A DNA stretch of 9,105 nt from Gammaproteobacteria bacterium (GCA_024511395.1 JANELJ010000066.1:1-9105); one strand, 5' to 3'; shown: positions 1 through 8,029, counted from the first letter of the stretch. The notes: generated by a model not told the origin, from the sequence alone. Program-made: numbers and translations.

Positions 1-8
1 GCTATGAT

Positions 9-204
9 TTATTCAGGTCGGACTACCATATCTTCCAGCCGTTTACTGAGAAAACGTATCCGGGCATCAATTTCCCGTAATTGCTTTTTACCATATATAT
101 ATATTAGAACCCCATAAATAACGCATTTCTTCTTCCATTTTGGCCATACCCTCTGGAGTGATGTATTTGGAAGAGGGTTTTCGTGGTGGTCTGTAACGCC
201 CCAT
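9..204 (-). pseudogene. greB: Decayed greB (transcript cleavage factor GreB), internally deleted and frameshifted
   Basis: Read on the minus strand from the ATG at 204-202, the peptide begins MGRYRPPRKPSSKYITPEG and continues MAKMEEEMRYLW. This matches the N-terminus of GreB proteins that carry the MGRxRPP-type leader. That frame stops at 90-88 after about 38 residues. A second frame (101-9) then reads YIYGKKQLREIDARIRFLSK and RLEDMVVRPE before a TAA, which matches the second helix of the GreB coiled coil. The roughly 26 residues that normally lie between (the RPEVT...GDRSENAE stretch, with the acidic tip that reaches into the RNA polymerase secondary channel) are missing. The C-terminal globular domain of about 80 residues is also absent before the TAA; whether any of it lies beyond the window edge cannot be seen. 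No clear Shine-Dalgarno precedes the ATG. GreB normally rescues backtracked RNA polymerase; this copy cannot. A functional greB elsewhere is possible. Confidence 0.8.
93..104. repeat. (AT)6 dinucleotide tract at the greB frame break
   Basis: There are six uninterrupted AT units. The tract sits exactly where the two greB reading frames must join. The span from the ATG (204) to the TAA (9) is 196 bases, so gain of one AT unit would give 198 bases and a single open 65-residue frame. Short dinucleotide tracts can slip in replication; that it does so here is inference. Confidence 0.75.
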
Positions 205-428
205 AATGATAATTCCCGTCTTTTTTAATATTTTTCATGATTTTTATTGACTGTTTCTCATTCTTTTCTTACATATAGGGATAAAAATAGCCTAAAATAG
301 CTCTAACTGGTCAGCTATAGCCCAGAATATCGATCCTGATTGCTATATTCAGCCTTATTTCATTTAAAACCCTGTAAAGTACCCTAATATTATAATTAGT
401 GTATTTATTTTGTTTAAGAAGTTATTTT
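205..428. promoter_or_regulatory. Gap between greB remnant and prc, with candidate prc promoters
   Basis: This AT-rich stretch holds no convincing gene. A perfect -10 hexamer TATAAT lies at 391-396 but has no good -35 at the usual distance. If used, it would start RNA near 403, which favours the prc start at 429 over the one at 399. A second candidate is TTGACT (247-252) with TACATA (270-275), spacer 17. An inverted repeat ATAGCT/AGCTAT (297-302 and 313-318) with a 10-base loop lies between them and might be an operator or leader hairpin. None of these sites is proven. Confidence 0.4.
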
Positions 429-2573
429 ATGTTCAGAATGTGTTATCACCGTATTAGTCAAAGCCGTCCGCAAGCCATTTTTACCCTGCTGCTGGCAGTA
501 TTTATTCTGCTGCCCGCCTTAAGTTCTGCCAAAGTCTTTAAAAGTGATGAATATATTCATCCTGTGGCACCGGAAAAAGATCAGGCCAAGCTCAGCTTTG
601 TGATTGCCAAACAATTACAGTACCGGCATTATCGGCAGATGGTTCTGGACGACCAATTATCTTCTAAAGTGTTCGATGCCTTTATTAAATCACTGGATCC
701 TAACCATACCTTTTTCCTAGCCAGTGATATCAAGGAACTTGGACGCTACCGTTATCAGATTGACAATGATTTTCGCCGCGGCGAATTAAGCCATGCTTTT
801 AAAGCCTTTAACCTGTACCAGAAACGCCATGCCGAACGTCTGGTTTATACTCTCAACCTGCTGGAAAATGAATACGACAAACTGGATTTCAGCAAGGACG
901 AAGAACTGGTGATTGATCGGGAGAACATGCCCTGGCCGGCCAATCAAAAAGAACAGAATGATCTGACCCGTAAACAGCTTAAAAACCTGATCATCAGTTT
1001 CAAACTGGCCGGTAAAGATGATAAGGAAATACGTGAGTTATTAATTAAGCGCTATAAAAACCAGCTTAACCGCATTAAACAGACCAATAGCGAAGATGCT
1101 TTCCGCATTTATATCAATGCCTTGGCAGAATCCTATGATCCCCATACCCAGTATTTCTCACCCCGGGTATCGGAAAATTTTGATATTCAGATGAGTCTGT
1201 CACTGGAAGGTATCGGTGCCATGCTGCAGTCTGAAGACGGTTATACCAAGGTCAAACGTCTGGTGCCGGCAGGCCCCGCTGAAAAAGACGGGCAGCTTAA
1301 AGCCGGGGATCGCATTGTCGGCGTTGGCCAGGGTGTTGACGGCAAAATGGAGGATGTTATCGGCTGGCGTCTGGATGATGTGGTGCAGTTAATTCGCGGT
1401 AAAAAAGGCACAGTAGTACGCCTGGAAGTGATCCTGCATAAAAGCAAGGATGACCATAAAACCCGTATTATTCAGATTGTCCGTAATACGGTTAAACTGG
1501 AAGAACAGGCCGCACAGAAAGAAATTATTACTATTGAAAACAACGGCAAAAAACAGAAAATCGGGGTCATAGAAATCCCCACCTTTTATATTGATTTCAA
1601 GGGTGCTCAATCCGGTAAAGCGGATTATAAAAGTACGACCCGTGATGTCCGTAAACTGATTGAAGAACTGAAAAAAGAAGGTATCGACGCCTTGGTTATC
1701 GACCTGCGCAATAATGGCGGCGGCTCCCTGCAGGAAGTTAATTCTCTGGTGGGTCTGTTTATTAAGTCCGGCCCTACTGTACAGGTAAAAGCGGCAGACG
1801 GCCGTATTGCTCAGCTGCAGGACGACAGTGATGAGGTGGTTTACAGCGGCCCGCTGGCGGTGCTGGTTAACCGTTTAAGTGCTTCTGCCTCCGAGATTTT
1901 TGCCGGTGCAATTCAGGACTATCACCGCGGCCTGATCATCGGTACCCAGACCTTCGGCAAGGGCACGGTTCAGGCTCTGCAGCAGCTAGAGCATGGACAG
2001 ATCAAACTGACCCATGCCAAGTTCTACCGGGTTTCCGGCGGCAGTACCCAGAATCGAGGGGTATTGCCGGATATTGATTTCCCGGCTATTTATGATAAAG
2101 ATGAAATTGGCGAAAGCTCTCTACCTGAAGCCCTGCCCTGGGATGAAATTTCCAATGCCGACTATAAAGACTCCCCCGACTTTAAAGATGTGCTGCCGGC
2201 ACTGAAACAACAGCATGCACAACGTAGCGCCAGCAACCCGGACTTTCGTTATATCCAAGAAACCATTGCCCGCATTGATAAAAAGAAAGACAAAAAAGTC
2301 GTGTCTCTGAATCTTGCCAAACGTCAGAAAGAATACCAGCAATCCCGCCAGGAACAGCTGGATATTGAAAACCGCCGCCGCCTGGCCAAAGGTGAAGAGC
2401 CTTATAAGAGCATTAAAGAACTGGACGAAAAGGAAGACGTTCTGGGTTTGCATGAAGATGATGATGAAGAGGAAGAAAAAGAAGATACCGACAGCCGAAC
2501 TCTGCTGGTAGAAGCGGCACATATTCTGGCTGATTACATCCAACTTAAACAGAATGAGCTGGCCAATAAATAA
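429..2573 (+). CDS. prc: Tail-specific (carboxy-terminal processing) periplasmic protease Prc, family S41A
   Basis: Prc cleaves periplasmic proteins from non-polar C-termini and in E. coli processes penicillin-binding protein 3 and, with NlpI, murein hydrolases. The start at 429 has AAGAAG (416-421) seven bases upstream and gives a normal Sec signal peptide (basic N-terminus, hydrophobic residues 17-31, cleavage after SSA at 34). An in-frame ATG at 399 would add 10 residues. Domains in order: N-terminal helical TSP domain (about 35-250, with the family phrase TNSEDAFRIYINALAESYDPHT), PDZ (about 256-335, SLSLEGIGAML to LEVIL), S41 protease core (about 377-552) and C-terminal DUF3340-type region. 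The catalytic pair is visible: Ser486 in SASASE and Lys511 in TFGKGTVQ, 25 residues apart as in E. coli Prc. At 714 residues it is slightly longer than E. coli Prc (682), partly through an acidic run (DDDEEEEKED) near the C-terminus. Family identity is very secure; substrates here are inferred. Confidence 0.97.
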   Translation: MFRMCYHRISQSRPQAIFTLLLAVFILLPALSSAKVFKSDEYIHPVAPEKDQAKLSFVIAKQLQYRHYRQMVLDDQLSSKVFDAFIKSLDPNHTFFLASDIKELGRYRYQIDNDFRRGELSHAFKAFNLYQKRHAERLVYTLNLLENEYDKLDFSKDEELVIDRENMPWPANQKEQNDLTRKQLKNLIISFKLAGKDDKEIRELLIKRYKNQLNRIKQTNSEDAFRIYINALAESYDPHTQYFSPRVSENFDIQMSLSLEGIGAMLQSEDGYTKVKRLVPAGPAEKDGQLKAGDRIVGVGQGVDGKMEDVIGWRLDDVVQLIRGKKGTVVRLEVILHKSKDDHKTRIIQIVRNTVKLEEQAAQKEIITIENNGKKQKIGVIEIPTFYIDFKGAQSGKADYKSTTRDVRKLIEELKKEGIDALVIDLRNNGGGSLQEVNSLVGLFIKSGPTVQVKAADGRIAQLQDDSDEVVYSGPLAVLVNRLSASASEIFAGAIQDYHRGLIIGTQTFGKGTVQALQQLEHGQIKLTHAKFYRVSGGSTQNRGVLPDIDFPAIYDKDEIGESSLPEALPWDEISNADYKDSPDFKDVLPALKQQHAQRSASNPDFRYIQETIARIDKKKDKKVVSLNLAKRQKEYQQSRQEQLDIENRRRLAKGEEPYKSIKELDEKEDVLGLHEDDDEEEEKEDTDSRTLLVEAAHILADYIQLKQNELANK

Positions 2574-2581
2574 CCCTGGAG

Positions 2582-2601
2582 CGCGGGCATCCCTGCCCGC
2601 G
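2582..2601 (+). terminator. Hairpin after prc, possible terminator
   Basis: An 8-bp perfect GC-rich stem (CGCGGGCA / TGCCCGCG) with a TCCC loop starts 8 bases after the prc stop. Only TTT follows, so the U-tract is weak. It may terminate prc or protect its 3' end. The core GCGGGCA...TGCCCGC recurs at 3097-3113. Confidence 0.5.
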
Positions 2602-2859
2602 TTTAACCTGAACAATCAAAATCTTAGAACATCCTTGAAAATTGTTATTTAATATCTATCCCCAAGCAACTGAAATAATAGTAGATTAAAAAATAATCCG
2701 TTTTTTTCTCCAAAATTTCTTGCCCAGACTGAAATTCTGTCCCATAGCTAAAAAACCGCCGTTGAAAAAACAGGCTGTTTTTTCTAATTCTAAAAAGGCA
2801 ATTTAACCTTGTTTATAAAAATACCGGCGGTGCCAGAATAAAACCAAAGGAGATAGACA
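2602..2859. other. AT-rich intergenic region and leader of the small gene, with a 21-base palindrome
   Basis: No gene is supported here apart from the leader of the following ORF. At 2764-2784 there is a near-perfect palindrome: GAAAAAACAG, a central G, then CTGTTTTTTC. The A-run and T-run make it look like a weak terminator on either strand, or a leader hairpin. A wider inverted repeat (ACCGCCG at 2755-2761, CGGCGGT at 2825-2831) would enclose it. TATAAA at 2814-2819 could be a -10, but no good -35 precedes it. The functional meaning is inference. Confidence 0.4.
2846..2852 (+). promoter_or_regulatory. Strong Shine-Dalgarno deciding the small ORF at 2860
   Basis: AAAGGAG ends seven bases before the ATG at 2860, which is near-ideal sequence and spacing. 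It is among the best ribosome binding sites in the window and the main reason to accept the 73-codon ORF as a real gene. Confidence 0.75.
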
Positions 2860-3081
2860 ATGTTCCATTACACTGAACGTGATATGTTTTGTAACGATGT
2901 AAAATGTTTTGCTGATGCTGATGGTTATGTACCTGAAGCAGAAGATATCTGCCAGAATTTTTCCTATCCTGATGAACAGTTTCGTAATCTAAGCACTTGG
3001 AGTGAGCATATACAGAATTCTGTTCAAGCAACTCGGACCGCCCAGCAGAAGTTAATGGCGTGGAAAAACCGCCTGTCCTGA
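2860..3081 (+). CDS. Unrecognised small protein of 73 residues
   Basis: I do not recognise this protein. It begins MFHYTERDMFCNDVKCFADA and ends in QQKLMAWKNRLS. It has no signal peptide or membrane segment and is probably soluble and cytoplasmic. The first half is acidic with three cysteines (11, 16, 31) and several aromatic residues. The second half (about 43-73) is polar and could form an amphipathic helix ending in a basic tail. Support for it being real comes from the AAAGGAG seven bases upstream, tandem stops TGA-TAA at 3079-3084, and a long leader with palindromes. It stands alone: prc lies upstream on the same strand beyond a hairpin, and recQ converges from the other side with 41 bases between. 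The three cysteines could bind a metal or be chance. It may be a lineage-restricted orphan. Confidence 0.7.
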   Translation: MFHYTERDMFCNDVKCFADADGYVPEAEDICQNFSYPDEQFRNLSTWSEHIQNSVQATRTAQQKLMAWKNRLS

Positions 3082-3093
3082 TAAACCATTTTT

Positions 3094-3116
3094 AATGCGG
3101 GCAACATGCCCGCATT
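3094..3116. terminator. Hairpin between convergent small gene and recQ, possible shared terminator
   Basis: A perfect 10-bp stem, AATGCGGGCA / TGCCCGCATT, has an ACA loop. It lies in the 41-base gap between the ends of the small gene and recQ, where a bidirectional terminator would be expected. Neither strand shows a proper U-tract after the stem, so termination activity is uncertain. Its GCGGGCA core matches the hairpin after prc. Confidence 0.5.
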
Positions 3117-3122
3117 CCCATC

Positions 3123-4955
3123 TCAGAACGAATTCAACACTTCCAGAAAATCATCCGCATATTTTTCCAGCTTACTGGCACCCACTCCGTTAATCTGTGC
3201 AAATTCGTGCAGGGTTTTAGGGTGGTATTCCATCATTTCCATTAGCGTTGCATCATGAAAAATAATGTAAGCCGGTACGCCCTGCTCCTGAGCCAGTTCG
3301 GTACGCCGGGCCCGCAGGGCATCCCAGAGCGGCTGGTTGGCACCGGAGGTATCGTATTCACGGTTTCTTTTTCTGTTGCCGGATTTTTTACGTTCCGTTT
3401 TGTGTATGATGTCCTTACGAAAATAAATCTGTTCTTCACCCCGCAGTACCGGACGGCTCTCTTCCGTCAGACGCAGGGAGCCGAAACCCTCCATATCCAC
3501 GGCCACCAGTCCTCTGGCTATCAGCTGACGAAACACCGAGCGCCACTGCACTTCAGATAATTCCTGACCGATACTAAAAGTAGATACCTGATCATGGAGA
3601 AACTGTTCAATTCTGGACGTCCGTTTTCCCCGCAGCACATCTATCAGGTAACTGACGCCAAAGCGCTGACCGGTACGAAAGACACAGGATAACGCCTTTC
3701 TAGCTTCAGTGGTTCCTTCCCAGGACTCCACCGGCTCCAGACAGTTATCACAATTACCGCAATCATCCTCCTGCTGTTCACCAAAATAACCCAACAGACT
3801 CCTGCGCCGGCAGGAAATGACCTCACAGAAGCCCAGCATAGCTTCCAGTTTACGCTGTTCCAGACGCTTAATATGCTCTTCGGCCTCCGAACCAGCCAGC
3901 ATCTGGCGCAGCATAATCACATCCTGCAGGCCGTAAACCATCCAAGCATCTGCCGGCAGACCGTCACGGCCGGCCCGCCCTGTTTCCTGGTAATAAGACT
4001 CAAGGCTTTTAGGCAGATCCAAATGCGCCACATAACGCACATCCGGTTTATCAATACCCATTCCAAAGGCTACCGTCGCTACAATCACTACACCATCGCC
4101 GCGAATAAACTGATCCTGGTGCTGCTTCCGAACCTGGGCTGATAAACCGGCATGATACGGCAGTGCTTCAATACCCTGGTCATTCAGCCAGCGGGCGGTT
4201 TCATCCACTTTTTTACGGCTCAAACAATAGACAATACCGGCATCTGAGGCATGTTCAGTGGTAATAAAATTAAGCAACTGCTTACGGGCATTGTTTTTCT
4301 GAGTGATGCGGTAACGGATATTGGGGCGGTCAAAACTGCTGATAAACAGGCGGGCATTGACCAGATCCAGACGTTGAATAATTTCATTACGGGTACTTTT
4401 ATCAGCCGTAGCGGTCAGTGCAATACGAGGTACATCGGGGAACTGTTCATGCAGCAGGGAAAGCTGAATATACTCAGGCCTGAAATCATGGCCCCACTGG
4501 GAAACACAATGAGCTTCATCAATAGCAAACAGGGCAATATCAATCTGGTGCAGCAGGGACAGCATACGCTCCTGGCATAAGCGTTCCGGCGCCACATAGA
4601 GCATATCCAGTTCACCGCGCAATAAGCGTGCTTCAATATCCTGTACTTCGGGAAATGACAGGCTGGAGTTTAAAAACTCCACAGCAACACCCTGAATTTT
4701 CAGGGCGGCCACCTGATCCTGCATCAGGGCAATCAGAGGAGAAAGCACGATCCCGGTACCTAATCGAATAAGAGAAGGGATCTGAAAGCACAAAGACTTG
4801 CCGCCGCCGGTTGGCATGAGCACCATGGCATCATGACCGGCCAGAAGCTGATTGATTATGGCTTCCTGTTCATCACGAAAGTCACTATAGCCAAATACCT
4901 CCTTGAGAACCTGCAGCGGTGTCTGCTGTTGCAGCACGGCACAATTCCCTGTCAT
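3123..4955 (-). CDS. recQ: ATP-dependent 3'-5' DNA helicase RecQ
   Basis: RecQ unwinds duplex and branched DNA in recombination (RecF pathway) and in replication-fork repair. The 610-residue length equals the E. coli protein (609). Helicase motifs are in order: motif I PTGGGKS (48-54), motif II DEAH (146-149) followed by the RecQ-specific [11 protein letters not shown] loop, motif [10 protein letters not shown], and motif [12 protein letters not shown] (323-332). The RecQ C-terminal zinc site is intact, with Cys382, Cys399, Cys402 and Cys405. A winged-helix region follows, then an HRDC domain (about 541-610). The ATG at 4955-4953 is preceded by GGAAGG five to seven bases away, which supports the start. 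It begins 33 bases downstream of bamC on the same strand, so cotranscription is likely. No defect is visible. Confidence 0.97.
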   Translation of the reverse strand: MTGNCAVLQQQTPLQVLKEVFGYSDFRDEQEAIINQLLAGHDAMVLMPTGGGKSLCFQIPSLIRLGTGIVLSPLIALMQDQVAALKIQGVAVEFLNSSLSFPEVQDIEARLLRGELDMLYVAPERLCQERMLSLLHQIDIALFAIDEAHCVSQWGHDFRPEYIQLSLLHEQFPDVPRIALTATADKSTRNEIIQRLDLVNARLFISSFDRPNIRYRITQKNNARKQLLNFITTEHASDAGIVYCLSRKKVDETARWLNDQGIEALPYHAGLSAQVRKQHQDQFIRGDGVVIVATVAFGMGIDKPDVRYVAHLDLPKSLESYYQETGRAGRDGLPADAWMVYGLQDVIMLRQMLAGSEAEEHIKRLEQRKLEAMLGFCEVISCRRRSLLGYFGEQQEDDCGNCDNCLEPVESWEGTTEARKALSCVFRTGQRFGVSYLIDVLRGKRTSRIEQFLHDQVSTFSIGQELSEVQWRSVFRQLIARGLVAVDMEGFGSLRLTEESRPVLRGEEQIYFRKDIIHKTERKKSGNRKRNREYDTSGANQPLWDALRARRTELAQEQGVPAYIIFHDATLMEMMEYHPKTLHEFAQINGVGASKLEKYADDFLEVLNSF

Positions 4956-4975
4956 TGTTTGCCTTCCATTATTGT

Positions 4976-4992
4976 GTAAAGCGTTCCTTTAC
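4976..4992 (-). other. Small inverted repeat overlapping the bamC stop codon
   Basis: GTAAAG and CTTTAC form a 6-bp stem with a 5-base loop (CGTTC). It covers the bamC stop codon and sits just before the recQ ribosome binding site. There is no U-tract, so it is not a clear terminator. It could tune translation between the two genes, or be chance. Confidence 0.3.
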
Positions 4993-6212
4993 TTTAACTG
5001 CTCATGCAGGAGATTGAGGATCCGGTAAGAAGTTTTGGAAGTATCGGGCTTACCATTGGAATTCAGAACAATAATCACCGTATCATCACCTCGTGGGAAC
5101 AGCTTGATCTGGTATTTACTCTTATCTGCAGCGGTTTTGTCTTCCCAGAACTTGAGGCCGGAGAAGAAGTCACCTTTTTCCTCGGCCAGCGGATCATTAT
5201 AGGTAACAAAGTAAACTCCTTCATCACGGTTACGATCTTCCACCACAAAGTTAATACGATCCAGAGCCACACCGGTACGACGCCAGGCCCTGGGGAACGT
5301 TTCCTTAACCACCAGACGAGAATTACCCTGAGCATTTCTGGTAATCGTAGCCCGGTCAACCTTTTTGGTCGCCGTACGTGCCAGCAGGGCTTTGGCTTTC
5401 TGTTCTTCCACCCCCATATAAACCATCATGCGTCCCAGCATTTCTGCTTCCAGTTCCGGATCCCTTGGTCGGGGTTTCCAGATAGTACGCTCTGTAGTAC
5501 TGTCTTCTATGACTTCTTCCATACCATAATGAGTCAGATACAGGTCAACTTTGCCGGGTTCGTCACTTTCCTCAATACGCACCCGGTATTTATCCCGGGT
5601 ACCGGCTGAATAGAAGGATTCCAGTACATAACTTAATGCGGAACGAATAAAGTCCTGTGGAATATCAGCCCGGTTTTCAGCCCATTCTGTTTCCAGAATA
5701 CCGGTAGCCGGGTTTTCACGTTTAATGAGCATACCCGAGTTTAACCAGAACTCACGCATTTTTTCCCAGACCTGCTCCTTGGTACCGGTAATAACCAGAT
5801 GACGAACATCCTGGCCTTCCTTAACCAGTTTGATGTTTTCCTGTTTAGGCAGAACTTTGTCCACCACAATACCGCCTTGCCGCTCCTTACTATAATCCTG
5901 ATAGGAAGCGATGCCTCCGGTGTTAATGTCCGGCACAACCATCATTTCATCATAGTTGGCATGAGTCAGATCCGGTGGTATTTCCAGCGGTTCAACATCA
6001 CGGCTCTGTTTCTTGTAGTCCACTTTACGACCGGCAAAAGTATCATCTACACCGGAAAAACTCTCACAGGCAGTCAGCACCGAAGCAATAGCCACCACTA
6101 TGGCCAGTCTGGCAAAGGGCTTTAGAGTATTTCCAGTTCTGACCATATCAGTTCTGACAGTGTTTTTAGCTATTGGTGACATTATTTTTGTTTGTTGCTT
6201 CGATGAACTCAT
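4989..6212 (-). CDS. bamC: Outer membrane protein assembly factor BamC (lipoprotein)
   Basis: BamC is a lipoprotein of the BAM complex that inserts beta-barrel proteins into the outer membrane. The sequence shows a hydrophobic signal ending in the lipobox LTAC, then the extended segment that in E. coli packs on BamD (here up to EIPPDLTHANYDEM), then two helix-grip domains (roughly the regions starting HLVITGTKEQVWEKM and LVVKETFPRAWRRT). At 407 residues it is somewhat longer than E. coli BamC (344). The start is uncertain: ATG 6212 has AGG seven bases upstream but gives a lipid cysteine at 49. ATG 6239 and TTG 6245 are further upstream. ATG 6146 gives a more typical signal (cysteine at 27) but no Shine-Dalgarno. 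It lies directly after dapA, as in E. coli. The family call rests on lipobox, overall pattern and synteny. Confidence 0.9.
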   Translation of the reverse strand: MSSSKQQTKIMSPIAKNTVRTDMVRTGNTLKPFARLAIVVAIASVLTACESFSGVDDTFAGRKVDYKKQSRDVEPLEIPPDLTHANYDEMMVVPDINTGGIASYQDYSKERQGGIVVDKVLPKQENIKLVKEGQDVRHLVITGTKEQVWEKMREFWLNSGMLIKRENPATGILETEWAENRADIPQDFIRSALSYVLESFYSAGTRDKYRVRIEESDEPGKVDLYLTHYGMEEVIEDSTTERTIWKPRPRDPELEAEMLGRMMVYMGVEEQKAKALLARTATKKVDRATITRNAQGNSRLVVKETFPRAWRRTGVALDRINFVVEDRNRDEGVYFVTYNDPLAEEKGDFFSGLKFWEDKTAADKSKYQIKLFPRGDDTVIIVLNSNGKPDTSKTSYRILNLLHEQLK

Positions 6213-6310
6213 TTTTGAACCTGTGTTAATACTTATCATGGTCAATATTTGTCTCTGTGTCTGTTTCTTACCAGGTTATTACCGGCTTATATTTTTATTA
6301 GTTAAAGGTA

Positions 6311-7186
6311 TCAGGAAAGGGATGCCTGTTTCACCACATCGCGGATTACCTCATGATATTTTGCATCCAGTACCGTTAATGGCAGTCGAATACCTTCCGT
6401 TATCAAGCCCATATCATATAAAGCCCACTTAACCGGAATGGGGTTAGATTCTACAAACAGCTTCTGGTGCAGCGGGATCAGTCGCTCATTAATACGGCTG
6501 CCTGTCTCACGATCACCGGCCAGGGCTGCAGCACACATCTCATGCATCAGTTTAGGCGCCACATTAGCGGTAACGGAAATATCCCCTTTAGCACCCATTA
6601 AAATCAGCTCCATGGCCGTTGCATCATCACCGGAATAGACATCCAGCTTATCACCACACTCGTCCATAATCTGCTTACCACGCTGTAAATCTCCGGTGGC
6701 TTCCTTAATACCCACAATATTGGCAATGTCCGCCAGACGGGCCACGGTTTCAGGTAACATATCCACGGCAGTACGGCCGGGTACATTATAAAGAATTTGC
6801 GGGATGGCTACATTTTCTGCAATGGTTTTAAAATGCTGGTACAGACCTTCCTGGGTCGGCTTATTATAGTATGGAGTCACCAGCAGACAGGCATCCGCAC
6901 CAGCATCCATCGCGCATTTAGTCAGTTCAATAGCTTCGCTGGTGGAGTTGGCGCCGGTACCGGCAATAACAGGCACTCGGTTATTCGCCAGTTCCACAAT
7001 CTGTTTAATGGTCTGACAATGCTCCTGTTCATTAAGCGTTGCGGATTCACCGGTAGTACCCACAGCCACAATGGCATCGGTGCCATTTTCCACATGAAAT
7101 TCCACAAGCCTAGCCAGCGACTCCTGATCCACACTGCCGTCTTTATGCATGGGTGTCACCAAAGCAACCATACTGCCACTAAACAT
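6311..7186 (-). CDS. dapA: 4-hydroxy-tetrahydrodipicolinate synthase DapA
   Basis: DapA condenses pyruvate with aspartate semialdehyde, the first committed step to diaminopimelate and lysine, and so feeds peptidoglycan synthesis. The 291 residues match the family length (292 in E. coli). All catalytic residues are at E. coli positions: Lys161 (GIKEATGD, Schiff base with pyruvate), the Thr44/Tyr107/Tyr133 triad ([21 protein letters not shown]) and Arg138. The start at 7186 has GGAG seven bases upstream. It heads a minus-strand cluster with bamC and recQ and is divergent from gcvR, an arrangement conserved in E. coli. No lysine riboswitch is apparent in the 5' leader. The enzyme is probably cytoplasmic and tetrameric, as in the family. 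Confidence 0.98.
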   Translation of the reverse strand: MFSGSMVALVTPMHKDGSVDQESLARLVEFHVENGTDAIVAVGTTGESATLNEQEHCQTIKQIVELANNRVPVIAGTGANSTSEAIELTKCAMDAGADACLLVTPYYNKPTQEGLYQHFKTIAENVAIPQILYNVPGRTAVDMLPETVARLADIANIVGIKEATGDLQRGKQIMDECGDKLDVYSGDDATAMELILMGAKGDISVTANVAPKLMHEMCAAALAGDRETGSRINERLIPLHQKLFVESNPIPVKWALYDMGLITEGIRLPLTVLDAKYHEVIRDVVKQASLS

Positions 7187-7437
7187 TTAATATCTCCAAC
7201 AACAAAAAGTTAACAGCGATGCAACTATTCAGCCTATCTTGTCCCAACCGGTTGCAGGAACTCTACGTCATTCTAATTTATGCTGAAAAATGACAAAGCA
7301 ATATTTAAATAATCCCTTATTATCCTTGATTATCTGCCAGAAAACCACTGCATTTAATGCATTTTTTATTGGGGCTTTATTTATTGTTTTATGTGGTCAA
7401 TAATTAAATCAACTTAAACAACTGGAATATTAAAGCT
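7187..7437. promoter_or_regulatory. Divergent dapA/gcvR control region
   Basis: This 251-base AT-rich region must serve both genes. For dapA (minus strand) a candidate promoter is TTGTCA (rc of 7291-7296) with TAGAAT (rc of 7270-7275). Both hexamers match five of six consensus bases, but the spacer of 15 is short; RNA would start near 7263. A 10-bp palindrome CAACCGGTTG (7245-7254) lies just downstream and could be an operator. GTCATT/AATGAC (7267-7272, 7289-7294) flanks the promoter. For gcvR no convincing promoter pair was found. TGCAT-TTA-ATGCA (7349-7361) is a further short palindrome. No gene is seen. Confidence 0.45.
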
Positions 7438-7977
7438 ATGTCTGACAAACCTGAAGACCAATTAGTAATTTCGGCCATTGGTACGGATCGTCCCGGTATT
7501 GTTAATGAACTGTCTCAGCTCATTGTACAGAACAATGGTAATATTGATGACAGCCGCATGACTGTACTGGGTGGAGAATTTGCTATTATCCTGTTAATTT
7601 CCGGCTCTAAAGACGAGCTTAGCAAAATAGAGCATACACTGCAGCAGGAAGCAGACCGGCTGAAGCTGAGTATCCTGACTAAACACACCCAGCCTGAGGG
7701 TCAGGCTGAACAGCAGCTCCCTTATGTGGTAGAAGTACTGGCTATGGATAATCCCGGAATTGTTTACAAGCTGGCCGATTTTCTTTCCAGCCGTAATATC
7801 AATATCCAGAGCATGCAAACCGAACGTTATCCTGCCCCGCACACGGGAACCCCCATGTTTGCCATTGAAATGATCATCACCATCCCCCAATCTATTTTTA
7901 TCAATGAACTGTGGGATGATTTTCTGGATCTCTGTGAAGATATGAACCTGGATGCTTCTATTGAAGCCGCCCGTTAA
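7438..7977 (+). CDS. gcvR: Glycine cleavage system regulator, GcvR family (two ACT domains)
   Basis: In E. coli, GcvR binds GcvA when glycine is low and turns it into a repressor of the gcvTHP operon; it does not bind DNA itself. This 179-residue protein (190 in E. coli) has two ACT domains. The first (about 6-85) carries the family phrases DRPGIVNELSQL, NIDDSRMTVLGGEF and LISGS, close to E. coli DRPGIV and NIEDSR...EF. The second (about 94-172) carries MDNPGIVYKLADFL and NINIQSMQTER. Position between dapA (divergent) and bcp also matches E. coli, which supports the symbol. The ribosome binding site is weak (TGGAA some distance upstream). bcp follows after 52 bases on the same strand, so the two may be cotranscribed. 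Whether a GcvA partner exists cannot be seen from this window. Confidence 0.9.
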   Translation: MSDKPEDQLVISAIGTDRPGIVNELSQLIVQNNGNIDDSRMTVLGGEFAIILLISGSKDELSKIEHTLQQEADRLKLSILTKHTQPEGQAEQQLPYVVEVLAMDNPGIVYKLADFLSSRNINIQSMQTERYPAPHTGTPMFAIEMIITIPQSIFINELWDDFLDLCEDMNLDASIEAAR

Positions 7978-8029
7978 TCTCATGATAACTATTCAGTTAC
8001 ATTTCAAGAAAAATAAAATGGAGAAATAA

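Noticed and set aside
2121..2615. 164-codon open frame on the minus strand across the end of prc
   Set aside because: It lies antisense to the conserved C-terminal part of prc. Its product is phenylalanine-rich because the sense strand is rich in AAA/GAA codons. No family pattern or ribosome binding site was seen.
2813..3031. 72-codon minus-strand frame overlapping the small gene
   Set aside because: The plus-strand frame has a strong Shine-Dalgarno and tandem stops; the minus frame has neither.
5004..5609. 201-codon open frame on the plus strand within bamC
   Set aside because: It is antisense to well-conserved BamC sequence, has no recognisable domain and no convincing start signal.
6240..6245. 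TTG at 6245 as bamC start
   Set aside because: It only lengthens an already overlong signal region. ATG starts are available downstream, one with an AGG at suitable distance.
7349..7361. TGCAT-TTA-ATGCA followed by T-run as a terminator
   Set aside because: A 5-bp stem with a 3-base loop is too weak, and no gene ends there on the plus strand.
7978..8029. TAACT/AGTTA inverted repeat between gcvR and bcp as a terminator or operator
   Set aside because: The stem is only 5 AT-rich base pairs and has no U-tract, so it is within chance expectation.
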